Positions 1-6,462 of a stretch of DNA of 9,292 nt are shown here, piece by piece. The notes beneath the pieces were generated by a model that ran no database searches, had not been told where the DNA came from, and was given only the letters and a program-made list of their open reading frames with translations. Made by a program: the position numbers and the translations under genes. This DNA is from DASYPQ01 sp046155895 (GTDB lineage: Bacteria > Planctomycetota > UBA1135 > GCA-002686595), in NCBI GenBank assembly GCA_046155895.1, contig JBJXFB010000121.1, forward strand, positions 1 through 9,292, given 5' to 3'. Each line of letters opens with the position of its first letter. Positions within the stretch are counted from its first letter, which is position 1.

Positions 1-7
1 CCCGCTC

Positions 8-43
8 CAGGTGCGAGAAAACGAACCTGGTTCAGTATTTCAC
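8..43 (+). repeat. Type A REP-like repeat, copy 1, upstream of the transposase gene
   Basis: A short interspersed repeat. Positions 8-38 are identical to 1234-1264 (31 nt, same orientation), and positions 9-43 are identical to the reverse complement of 9243-9277 (35 nt). It contains a small palindrome, GAACC-T-GGTTC, at 23-33 and ends in GTATTTCAC. REP repeats of this kind are known to flank the genes of REP-associated tyrosine transposases and to be their DNA substrates; a RAYT gene begins 75 nt downstream. That this copy is a substrate is inference. Confidence 0.85.
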
Positions 44-103
44 GCCGCGAGTTTCTCCGATTTCGCCCGCGACCGGTTCGGGGTGGCCTCGGTCCACGGG
101 GGC

Positions 104-108
104 GGAGG
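104..108 (+). promoter_or_regulatory. Ribosome binding site deciding the transposase start
   Basis: GGAGG lies 10 nt before the ATG at 119. The reading frame is open back to a GTG at 11, but that codon is inside the repeat and has no such site. This supports the start at 119. Confidence 0.6.
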
Positions 109-118
109 AACCATCCAA

Positions 119-1114
119 ATGGTTCGAACGCCCCGCGGAGACGACCCCGGTTCGTGGCACCACGTCTTCAACCGCGGCATCGCGCGGAGGACGATGTTCG
201 AGCGGCGACCCGACTTTCGATTCTTCCTGGCGCAGCTCGCGTGCGCCGTGCGCCGTCGTGATCTCGAGGTGCACGCCTTCGCCCTGATGGGGACCCACTT
301 CCACCTTCTGGTCCGCAGCCCGGAGGGTCGACTCGCGGAATCGATGCACCGAATCCAGATGGGGTACTCCCGGACTTTCAATCGGACTCGCCAGCGAGAC
401 GGCCCTCTTGTCCGAAGCCGCTACGGCTCGAAGCCCGTGCGGTCTCTGCGGTACCGGCGAGTGCTTGTGGCCTACATCGACCGCAATCCCGTCTCCGCCG
501 GCCTTGCGAAGAACGCGATGAGCTACGACTACGGCAGCGCGAGCCACTACTCGCGGATGCGCGGTCCACCGTGGCTCGAGCGAAGCTGGATCGAGGCGGA
601 AGTCCGAGAGCGGCTGGGCCTCGACTCATTCCAACCACAGCGCTACTCCGAGGTATTCCGGAGCGAGCTCGATCCCTCGATCGCCCGCTGGGTCGAGAAC
701 CGATCTGCTTCACGCCAGACGGAGGATCCGCTCGATGATCTCGTCGAGTCCGCGCCGGGGCGTGTTCTGGCATGGATGAGGCGCAAGGCCGCGTTGGCGG
801 ACGGAACGTCGCCCGGCCTGAGCCTCGTCCCCCTGGAGGTCCTCGATCGGCTGTTGGCGGGGAAGGCGAACGTCTTCTGGCGAGTGCAGAACGGCGCCGC
901 CGAACGGGACGGGTGGCAGATCGCGCGAGTGGGTCTCGCTCGGGACCTGTGCGGTGCAAGCACCGCGGAGCTCTCCGCCCGCGAACGGCTCGCGACCTCC
1001 ACCGTGAGCAAGCTTCACGGTCTGCACGGCCACTTGGTCCAGGAGAACGGTGCCTATGGATCGCGCGTCGAGGATCTGGCGCGCGAGGCGCTCGCCTTCT
1101 GGCGATCCTGGTGA
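119..1114 (+). CDS. REP-associated tyrosine transposase (RAYT, Y1 HUH family)
   Basis: A 331-residue single-stranded-DNA transposase relative of the IS200/IS605 TnpA group. The N-terminal half (about residues 10-150) has the usual Y1 signature: HVFNRG at 15-20, the HUH metal-binding pair in GTHFHLL (His60 and His62), and AYIDRNPVSAGL with Tyr119 as the probable nucleophile. The family consensus there is YIHLNPVRAGL. The C-terminal half (residues 150-331) is longer than in the small enterobacterial RAYTs (about 165 residues). Near 267-304 it carries a helix-turn-helix-like stretch faintly like DnaA domain IV, perhaps for repeat recognition. The gene is flanked by type A repeats, and its TGA stop (1112-1114) lies inside the next one. 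Codons look less GC-rich at third positions than in ffh (visual impression), fitting acquisition. No frameshift or missing catalytic residue is visible, so it could be active. RAYTs are usually domesticated single-copy genes that spread short repeats. Confidence 0.92.
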   Translation: MVRTPRGDDPGSWHHVFNRGIARRTMFERRPDFRFFLAQLACAVRRRDLEVHAFALMGTHFHLLVRSPEGRLAESMHRIQMGYSRTFNRTRQRDGPLVRSRYGSKPVRSLRYRRVLVAYIDRNPVSAGLAKNAMSYDYGSASHYSRMRGPPWLERSWIEAEVRERLGLDSFQPQRYSEVFRSELDPSIARWVENRSASRQTEDPLDDLVESAPGRVLAWMRRKAALADGTSPGLSLVPLEVLDRLLAGKANVFWRVQNGAAERDGWQIARVGLARDLCGASTAELSARERLATSTVSKLHGLHGHLVQENGAYGSRVEDLAREALAFWRSW

Positions 1115-1154
1115 AATATCGAACCTGGTTCGGTATTTCGGTTCGGTATTCCAC
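1111..1154 (+). repeat. Type A REP-like palindrome with an extra half-site, copy 2
   Basis: Positions 1113-1125 and 1127-1139 form a 13-bp inverted repeat around one base. There is a single T/G position, which would still pair as G-U in RNA. A further half-site, GGTTCGGTATTCC, follows at 1140-1152 and is followed by CAC as in copy 1. The core ACCTGGTTC-GTATTTC is shared with the other type A copies. The stop codon of the transposase (TGA, 1112-1114) lies in its left end. No T-run follows, so a classical intrinsic terminator is not supported. Confidence 0.8.
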
Positions 1155-1233
1155 GCCCAACCACTGCGGAGCACCCAACCGCCCGGATTGCGTCGAGAAT
1201 CTGGATCGAGGGGCCGCGCCGACGCTAGCCTGT

Positions 1234-1264
1234 CAGGTGCGAGAAAACGAACCTGGTTCAGTAT
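1234..1264 (+). repeat. Type A REP-like repeat, copy 3, running into the ffh start codon
   Basis: It is identical over 31 nt to positions 8-38. Identity ends at CAGTAT, exactly where the ffh ATG (1263-1265) begins, so the last two repeat bases are the first two bases of the start codon. With copy 1 it forms a direct repeat enclosing the transposase gene. Confidence 0.88.
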
Positions 1265-2819
1265 GTTCGAGACCCTCACCCAGCGCCTCACCCAGTCCTT
1301 CGGCTTCCTCCGCGGCCAGCGCGAGCTGACCGACGCGAACCTCGCCGAGGGACTGAAACAGGTCCGCACCGCGCTCCTCGAGGCCGACGTCCAGTTCCAG
1401 ATCGTCGCCGACTTCACCGAGCGCGTGCGCGCGCGCCTCGTCGGCGAGAAGCGCATCGGCGGCGTCGACGCCTCGGCGCAGTTCGTCCACGCGTTCCATC
1501 AGGAGCTCGTCCAGCTCCTCGGCCCGCAGGACGCGCGCCTGGAGTTCGCCAAGAACGGCCCGACCATCGTCCTCCTCGCCGGCCTCCAGGGCGCGGGCAA
1601 GACCACGACCTGCGCCAAGCTCGCCAAGCACTTCCGCGACAAGCACGGCAAGCGCCCGCTCATGGTCGCGGCCGACATCAAGCGCCCTGCCGCCGTCGAG
1701 CAGCTCCGCGTCCTCGGCGCGCAGCTCGGCGTCCCGGTCTACTCGAAGGAAGGCCTGCAGCCGCCCGCGCTCTGCCTGCAGGGCGTCGCCCACGCGCGCG
1801 TCGCGGGCGCGGACTTCGTCCTCCTCGACACTGCCGGCCGCCTCCACGTCGACGAGGAGATGATGCGCGAGGTCGTCGACATCGCCGCGGCCGTCCGCCC
1901 GACGAACACCGTGCTCGTCGTCGATGCGATGACCGGCCAGGACGCGGTCAACTCGGCCAAGGCCTTCCACGAGCGCCTCGCGCTCACGGGCGTCATCCTC
2001 ACGAAGCTCGACGGCGACGCGCGCGGCGGCGCGGCCGTCAGCCTCAAGGCCGTCACCGGCCGCCCGATCCTCTTCACCGGCGTCGGCGAGAAGATCGACG
2101 ACCTCGACGCCTTCCAGCCCGAGCGCATGGCCGGCCGCATCCTCGGCATGGGCGACGTCGTCGGCCTGGTCGAACGCGCGCAGGAGACGATCAGCGAGGG
2201 AGAGGCCCAGGCCTCCTTCGAGAAGATGATCCTCGGCAGCTTCACGCTCGAGGACATGTTCGCGCAGCTGCGCATGGTCCGGCGCCTCGGGCCGATGAAG
2301 AAGGTCCTGGGGATGATGCCCGGCATGTCGCAGCTCGGCGACCTCGACGTCGACGACGGTCAGCTCAACCGCCTCGAGGCGCTCTTCACCTCGATGACCC
2401 CGCGCGAGCGCATCCAGCCCGACATCCTCGACATGAGCCGCCGCCGCCGCGTCGCCCGCGGCTCGGGGCAGGACGTCGGGGCCGTCAACGAGCTCCTCAA
2501 GCGCTTCAAGGGCATGAAGCTCATGATGCGCCAGATGTCGAAGCTCGGCCTGGCCGCGAAGATGGGCGGCAAGGAGAAGCGCGCCGCCCTGGCCTCGCTC
2601 TCGAAGTCGGGGGAACTGGCAGCAGGCGGAGCTGGGGGAGCCGGAGGGGACGCCGGCGAGGGCTTCGGAGCCGCCCTTTCGGGTCTGGGGGGTGGCCTGC
2701 CGGGGCGGGGGGGCGGACTGCCCGGCCTCTTCGGCTCGCCCCGGCCGATGGGGTCCTCGTCCACGCGCCAGAGCGGCTCCAAGCGCAAGGACAAGAAGAA
2801 GCGCAAGAAAAGGCGCTAG
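1263..2819 (+). CDS. ffh: Signal recognition particle GTPase Ffh (SRP54)
   Basis: The protein part of the signal recognition particle. It binds 4.5S RNA and hydrophobic signal sequences on nascent chains and delivers ribosomes to FtsY at the membrane. It has 518 residues, against about 450 in most bacteria. The N domain is about residues 1-90. The G domain has the P-loop GLQGAGKTT at 107-115, DIKRPAA at 138-144 (usually DTYRPAA), DTAGR at 189-193, TKLD at 247-250 and GMGDVVGLVE at 296-305. The M domain contains LGMMPGM near 349-355, the RNA-binding stretch RRRRVARGSG at 393-402 and VNELLKRF, then methionine-rich helices. The extra length is a Gly-rich linker (about 454-490) and a strongly basic tail ending KKKRKKRR. 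The start at 1263 gives the canonical MFETLTQRL opening. No Shine-Dalgarno sequence precedes it; a REP-like repeat fills the space. rpsP follows 98 bp downstream, a common pairing in bacteria. Confidence 0.96.
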   Translation: MFETLTQRLTQSFGFLRGQRELTDANLAEGLKQVRTALLEADVQFQIVADFTERVRARLVGEKRIGGVDASAQFVHAFHQELVQLLGPQDARLEFAKNGPTIVLLAGLQGAGKTTTCAKLAKHFRDKHGKRPLMVAADIKRPAAVEQLRVLGAQLGVPVYSKEGLQPPALCLQGVAHARVAGADFVLLDTAGRLHVDEEMMREVVDIAAAVRPTNTVLVVDAMTGQDAVNSAKAFHERLALTGVILTKLDGDARGGAAVSLKAVTGRPILFTGVGEKIDDLDAFQPERMAGRILGMGDVVGLVERAQETISEGEAQASFEKMILGSFTLEDMFAQLRMVRRLGPMKKVLGMMPGMSQLGDLDVDDGQLNRLEALFTSMTPRERIQPDILDMSRRRRVARGSGQDVGAVNELLKRFKGMKLMMRQMSKLGLAAKMGGKEKRAALASLSKSGELAAGGAGGAGGDAGEGFGAALSGLGGGLPGRGGGLPGLFGSPRPMGSSSTRQSGSKRKDKKKRKKRR

Positions 2820-2917
2820 CCCGCGCTGGACAGCGGCGCCCCGATCGTGTTTCCTGTTCGCCCCCCGCGATCCCCGCGGGGCCTCGTCGCCCTCCTCGAC
2901 CACCCTTCGCCCACTCT

Positions 2918-3346
2918 ATGGCCGTCGTCCTCCGCATGCGCCGCACCGGGCGCAAGAACCTGCCCTGCTTCCGGATCATCGCGACCGACTCGCGCTTCCC
3001 GCGCGACGGCCGCCAACTCGAGACGCTGGGCCACTACGACCCGCTCCGGAAGGACCCCCTGGTCGGGATCCAGCTCGACCTCGAGCGCGTCAAGCACTGG
3101 ATCTCCGTAGGCGCCGTGCCGAGCCCGATCGTCTCCTCGATCCTGCGCAAGCGCGGCATCACCGCCGGCGTCAAGAAGGTGCCCGACCGCAAGGGCCGCA
3201 GCGCGAAGACGAAGAGGCGCGCGACGAAGGACGCCGCACGCGAGGCGCGCGCCAAGGCCAAGGCCGCACGCCTGTTCGAGAGCCGCAAGCAGCGGCGCGC
3301 CGCCAAGAAGGCCGCAGCCGCGGCCGGCGGCGAGAAGAAGGCCTAG
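2918..3346 (+). CDS. rpsP: Small ribosomal subunit protein bS16
   Basis: A 142-residue protein whose first ~85 residues are a typical bS16, a 16S rRNA-binding protein needed for assembly of the 30S subunit. The conserved opening MAVVLRMRRTGRKNLPCFRI is followed by ATDSRFPRDGR, LGHYDP and the segment ending PSPIVSSILRKRG. Bacterial bS16 is usually 80-90 residues. The rest here (about 90-142) is a Lys/Arg/Ala-rich extension, probably disordered and rRNA-contacting. No clear Shine-Dalgarno sequence precedes the ATG; the upstream 40 nt are pyrimidine-rich. The 98-bp gap from ffh holds only a short CCCCGCGGGG palindrome at 2872-2881. trmD and rplS, often next to rpsP, are not here. Confidence 0.96.
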   Translation: MAVVLRMRRTGRKNLPCFRIIATDSRFPRDGRQLETLGHYDPLRKDPLVGIQLDLERVKHWISVGAVPSPIVSSILRKRGITAGVKKVPDRKGRSAKTKRRATKDAAREARAKAKAARLFESRKQRRAAKKAAAAAGGEKKA

Positions 3347-3474
3347 AGAGCCTGCCCTCCCGCTCGCGGGAAGCGCGAAGCTCCCGCCCGTAGAAGGACC
3401 GGTCCGCGTTCGGCCGTTCGCACCGTTCCGCGCCCGAGCCCGAAGCCCCTGTTCCGCATCCGCACGGAGTTGCC

Positions 3475-4512
3475 TTGACCAAGAAGTCCGAGACCGCGAC
3501 GCGCCTCCTGCAGAAGATCCACCCGCGCTGGAGCCTGCCGAAGCCCCTGAAGGAAGGCACGCTGCTCGAGCAGGGGATGCTCTCCGTGCTCGTGCGTCAC
3601 ATGCCGCAGGAGAAGGCCGAGGCGGCGATCCCGGCGCTCCGGGAGGCCTATGCGGACTGGAACGAGTTGCGCGTCGCCCAGGCGCAGGAGATCGCCGGGC
3701 GCATGACGAAGAAGGGCCGCATGCCGCGGCGCGAATCCGTCAAGGGCGCGCTGGCCGCGGCGAACGACCTGCGCGAGTACCTCCAGGAGGTCTACCAGCG
3801 CGTGCACGGGCTCGATCTCGAGATCCTGCGCGAGGATCCGACCGCGGGAGGCAAGCTCCTCCAGCACCTGCCGAAGCTCGGGCTCGCGGGTGGGACGCAT
3901 CTCATGTTCATCGCGAACGGCGGTCAGCTCCCCGTCCACGGCGCGCTCGTGCGCGTGCTCGACCGCCTCGGCCTCGTCTCGCGCACCGGATCGACCAAGA
4001 AGGCGGGCGAGGCGATCGCGCCGCTCGTCGAGCCGGGCAAGGAGCTCCAGTTCGCCGAGCGCTTCAGCGAGGTCGCCAGCCTGTGGTGCGACGCCCGGCG
4101 CCCGCTCTGCCAGGACTGCGTGCTCGTCGAAGATTGCCCGCACGGCAAGAAGGTCGCGCACGAGTGGAAGGGCCAGCAGGCGCGCCTCGCCGCCGCGCGC
4201 TCGCGCGAGGAGGCCCGCCGGGCCCTGGTCGAGAAGAAGGACGCCGCGCGCCGCGCGCGCGAGGAGGCTCGCGCCGCGAAGAAGGCCGAGGCGGAGGCCA
4301 AGAAGCAGGAGCGCGAGCAGAAGAAGCGCGAGCGCGCCGAGGCATTGAAGAAGGCCGAGGCCGAGAAGGCCAAGAAGAAGATCCTCGCGGAGAAGAAGCG
4401 CGAGGCGGACGCCAAGGCGCTCGCCGCCAAGCAGGCCAAGGCGAAGGCCCTGGCCGCCAAGAAGAAGGCCAAGGCGCCCAGGCTCCGCAGGGCGTCGAAG
4501 GCGCGGCGGTAG
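3475..4512 (+). CDS. Endonuclease III-like HhH protein with [4Fe-4S] motif, apparently lacking catalytic residues, basic C-terminal tail
   Basis: 345 residues from a TTG start with GGAG at 3466-3469. Residues ~10-225 resemble the endonuclease III / HhH-GPD base-excision repair fold: LLEQGMLSVL near 30-39, a helix-hairpin-helix region LPKLGLAGGTH at 132-142, then RVLDRLGLV. The iron-sulfur motif is exact: Cys205-x6-Cys212-x2-Cys215-x5-Cys221, the spacing of Nth/MutY. By hand alignment to E. coli Nth (LPGVGRKTAN and VDTHIFRV), the catalytic Lys120 is replaced by Ala and the catalytic Asp138 by His (or Gly). Glycosylase/lyase activity therefore looks lost while DNA binding and the cluster may remain. 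Residues ~225-345 are a Lys/Ala/Glu/Arg-rich helical tail resembling histone H1-like tails. A possible role is structure-specific or damaged-DNA binding; that is inference. It lies 128 bp after rpsP and 10 bp before maf, so is probably co-transcribed with maf. Confidence 0.72.
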   Translation: MTKKSETATRLLQKIHPRWSLPKPLKEGTLLEQGMLSVLVRHMPQEKAEAAIPALREAYADWNELRVAQAQEIAGRMTKKGRMPRRESVKGALAAANDLREYLQEVYQRVHGLDLEILREDPTAGGKLLQHLPKLGLAGGTHLMFIANGGQLPVHGALVRVLDRLGLVSRTGSTKKAGEAIAPLVEPGKELQFAERFSEVASLWCDARRPLCQDCVLVEDCPHGKKVAHEWKGQQARLAAARSREEARRALVEKKDAARRAREEARAAKKAEAEAKKQEREQKKRERAEALKKAEAEKAKKKILAEKKREADAKALAAKQAKAKALAAKKKAKAPRLRRASKARR

Positions 4513-4522
4513 AGGCCTCGCG

Positions 4523-5095
4523 ATGGCGCGGATCGTCCTGGCGTCGGCCTCTCCGCGCCGCCGGGAGCTGCTTGCGGCGGCTGGCGTCGAGTTCGAGGTG
4601 CTGCCGGCCGACGTCGACGAGAATCTGCCGCCGGGGATCGAGCCGGAGTCGGGAGCCGTCCTCCTCGCTCGGACCAAAGCGCTGGCCGTGGGGGAGCGAT
4701 TGGGGCCGCGCCAGGCTCTGGTCCTCGCCGCCGACACGATCGTCGCGCTCGGGGACCGGTTCCTCGGCAAGCCGGCGGACGCCGCGGAGGCCCGCGCGAT
4801 GCTCCGGGCGCTCTCGCGCTCTCGCCACGCCGTCGTCACGGGCGTCGCCGTGCTCCGGACGCGCGACGGGGCCCTCGAGACCGGATTCGAGCGCACCTGG
4901 GTGACGATGAGGGAGATCACGGCGGACGAGATCGAGGCCTATGTCCGTTCCGGCGAATGGCAGGGCAAGGCCGGCGGCTACGCGATCCAGGAGACGGCGG
5001 ACCGCTTCGTCACGCGGCTGGAGGAGGGCGGCTTCGACAACGTCGTGGGGCTGCCCGTTCGGCTCGCGCTGGATATGCTCGGCCGTCTCGGATAG
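4523..5095 (+). CDS. maf: Maf-family nucleoside triphosphate pyrophosphatase
   Basis: A 190-residue Maf/YhdE-type house-cleaning enzyme. The family hydrolyses nucleoside triphosphates, including modified bases, to monophosphate and pyrophosphate in the cytoplasm, and has been linked to septum inhibition. Recognisable blocks are the N-terminal substrate loop SASPRRRELL (8-17), the ADTIV catalytic segment (about 73-77), FLGKP, the GKAGGYAIQ motif near 151-159 and the closing DNVVGLPV. Length is normal for the family. The start is the ATG at 4523, with GAGG at 4512-4515 overlapping the stop of the previous gene. rpmE starts 35 bp downstream. Whether it prefers dTTP/UTP (YhdE type) or m7GTP (YceF type) cannot be told with certainty by eye. 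Confidence 0.95.
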   Translation: MARIVLASASPRRRELLAAAGVEFEVLPADVDENLPPGIEPESGAVLLARTKALAVGERLGPRQALVLAADTIVALGDRFLGKPADAAEARAMLRALSRSRHAVVTGVAVLRTRDGALETGFERTWVTMREITADEIEAYVRSGEWQGKAGGYAIQETADRFVTRLEEGGFDNVVGLPVRLALDMLGRLG

Positions 5096-5111
5096 CTTCT
5101 TCCGCCCTCCA

Positions 5112-5123
5112 CCTCCGCGGAGG
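5112..5123 (+). promoter_or_regulatory. Palindrome enclosing the rpmE ribosome binding site
   Basis: CCTCCGCGGAGG is a perfect 12-bp palindrome whose right half, GGAGG (5119-5123), is the Shine-Dalgarno sequence of rpmE, 7 nt before its ATG. In RNA, CCTC could pair with GAGG around a CGCG loop and hide the site. The ribosome binding site is clear; a regulatory role is only a possibility. Confidence 0.4.
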
Positions 5124-5130
5124 CACCACC

Positions 5131-5349
5131 ATGAAGGCCGACATCCATCCCAAGTACTACGACTGCACCGTCAAGTGCGGGTGCGGCAGCACCTTCCAGA
5201 CGCGCGCCACGATCAAGGACCTGCACATCGAGATCTGCAGCGTCTGCCACCCCTACTTCTCGGGCAAGCAGAAGTTCGTCGACGCCGCCGGCCGAGTCGA
5301 CCGGTTCGTGAAGAAGTACGGTACGGCCACCTCGGCCACACCGAAGTAG
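5131..5349 (+). CDS. rpmE: Large ribosomal subunit protein bL31, zinc-binding type
   Basis: A 72-residue bL31, which sits in the central protuberance and bridges the two subunits. It opens MKADIHPKYYDCTVKCGCG, and the four zinc ligands are in place at Cys16, Cys18, Cys36 and Cys39 (CGCG and CSVC). This is therefore the C+ form, expected where zinc is available, rather than the zinc-free paralogue. FSGKQKFVDAAGRVDRF near the end is typical of the family. It has a good GGAGG ribosome binding site and lies between maf (35 bp) and prfA (30 bp), fitting one transcript. Confidence 0.97.
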   Translation: MKADIHPKYYDCTVKCGCGSTFQTRATIKDLHIEICSVCHPYFSGKQKFVDAAGRVDRFVKKYGTATSATPK

Positions 5350-5379
5350 CTCGGGCGCGACCGCACCCGCTGCGGACGC

Positions 5380-6462
5380 ATGGAATTCCTCCCCGCGCTC
5401 GTCTCGAAGCTCCGCCAGCAGGCCGAGCGCTTCGAGGAGCTCACGGCGCTGATCTCGACGCCCGAGATCGCGACAGACGGGCGCAAGCTGCCCGTGCTGC
5501 TCCAGGAGCGCGGGCGGCTCGAGAACTCCGCGCAGCTCGCCGCGCGCCTCGACGCGCTGACAGATCGTCGCGCGGAGGCTCAACGGATCCTCTCGGACCC
5601 TTCCCCCGATCCCGACCTCGCCGGGCTCGCGCGCGAGGACCTGGCGGAGCTCGAGGAGCTCGAGGCCGTCCTCGACCGCGAGATCAAGGAGACGCTGATC
5701 GTCGAGCCCGAGGACCTGCGCCGCAAGGTCATCGTCGAGATCCGCGCGGGCACAGGCGGCGACGAGGCGACGCTCTTCGCGCGCGACCTGTACGGCATCT
5801 ACCGGCGCTACGCCGAGGCGAAGCGCTGGAAGGTCGAGGACCTCGACGTCGCGACCTCGGACCTCGGCGGTTTCAAGGAAGTCATCTTCGCCGTCGAGGG
5901 CGAGGGCGCGTGGAAGCGCCTGCGCTTCGAATCGGGCGGCCACCGCGTGCAGCGCGTGCCGGAGACCGAGGCGCAGGGGCGGATCCACACGTCCGCCGCG
6001 ACCGTCGCGGTGCTGCCGGAGGCCGAGGAAGTCGACGTGCAGATCCGGCCCGACGATCTGCGCATCGACACGATGCGCGCCGGCGGCGCGGGCGGGCAGC
6101 ACGTGAACAAGACGGAATCGGCGGTGCGCATCACGCACATCCCGAGCGGACTCGTCGTCGTGTGCCAGGACGAGCGCAGCCAGGGGAAGAACCGCGCGAG
6201 GGCGATGCGGCTCTTGATGACGCGGCTCTACGACGCGGAGCGGCAGCGGCTCCACAACGAGCGCGCGGCGGAGCGGAAGAGCCAGGTCGGCTCGGGCGAC
6301 CGCAACGCTCGCATCCGGACCTACAACTGGCCCCAGAACCGCGTCACGGACCACCGCGTGGAGCAGAACTACTCGCTCGAGCAGGTCCTGGCAGGGAAGT
6401 TGGACGCCCTGTTCGACGCGCTCGAGGCGGTCGACCGCGACGAGCGGATCGCGGCGCTGTGA
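5380..6462 (+). CDS. prfA: Peptide chain release factor 1
   Basis: RF1 recognises UAA and UAG in the ribosomal A site and triggers release of the finished peptide. The length, 360 residues, is normal for RF1. The codon-reading motif is PET at 194-196, matching the PxT tripeptide of RF1 (RF2 has SPF), inside HRVQRVPETEAQGRIHTS. The peptidyl-hydrolase motif GGQ is at 238-240 in GAGGQHVNKTESAV. Further conserved segments are RAGTGGDEA (122-130) and RNARIRTYNWPQNRVTDHR (308-326). prmC, whose product methylates Gln240 of the GGQ, follows with a 4-nt overlap, so the pair is probably translationally coupled. No strong Shine-Dalgarno sequence is visible before the ATG. Confidence 0.97.
   Translation: MEFLPALVSKLRQQAERFEELTALISTPEIATDGRKLPVLLQERGRLENSAQLAARLDALTDRRAEAQRILSDPSPDPDLAGLAREDLAELEELEAVLDREIKETLIVEPEDLRRKVIVEIRAGTGGDEATLFARDLYGIYRRYAEAKRWKVEDLDVATSDLGGFKEVIFAVEGEGAWKRLRFESGGHRVQRVPETEAQGRIHTSAATVAVLPEAEEVDVQIRPDDLRIDTMRAGGAGGQHVNKTESAVRITHIPSGLVVVCQDERSQGKNRARAMRLLMTRLYDAERQRLHNERAAERKSQVGSGDRNARIRTYNWPQNRVTDHRVEQNYSLEQVLAGKLDALFDALEAVDRDERIAAL

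Noticed and set aside
11..118. An N-terminal extension of the transposase starting at GTG 11, within repeat copy 1
   Set aside because: The extra 36 residues would be partly encoded by the repeat and have no ribosome binding site; ATG 119 has GGAGG at a proper distance and begins just before the conserved HVFNRG block.
1188..1231. A promoter for ffh (TTGCGT and GCTAGCCT)
   Set aside because: The two elements are about 32 nt apart, too far for a sigma-70-type promoter, and neither is strong alone.
1050..1262. Upstream in-frame extension of ffh
   Set aside because: It overlaps the end of the transposase gene and two repeats and adds no family sequence; MFETLTQRL at 1263 is the normal Ffh start.
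1233..2903. Long minus-strand open frame opposite ffh (556 codons)
   Set aside because: It is antisense to an unmistakable Ffh, rich in Ala/Arg/Glu/Leu repeats with no recognisable domain: a shadow of high GC content. The same applies to 3343-4920, 4978-6477 and 6369-7304 on the minus strand.
3358..3371. Hairpin TCCCGC-TC-GCGGGA after rpsP as a terminator
   Set aside because: Short stem, two-base loop and no T-run; expected by chance in such GC-rich DNA.
4941..6458. Plus-strand open frame joined upstream to prmC
   Set aside because: It runs through maf, rpmE and prfA in another frame with an Arg/Ala/Gly-rich translation; only the part from 6459 has PrmC sequence.
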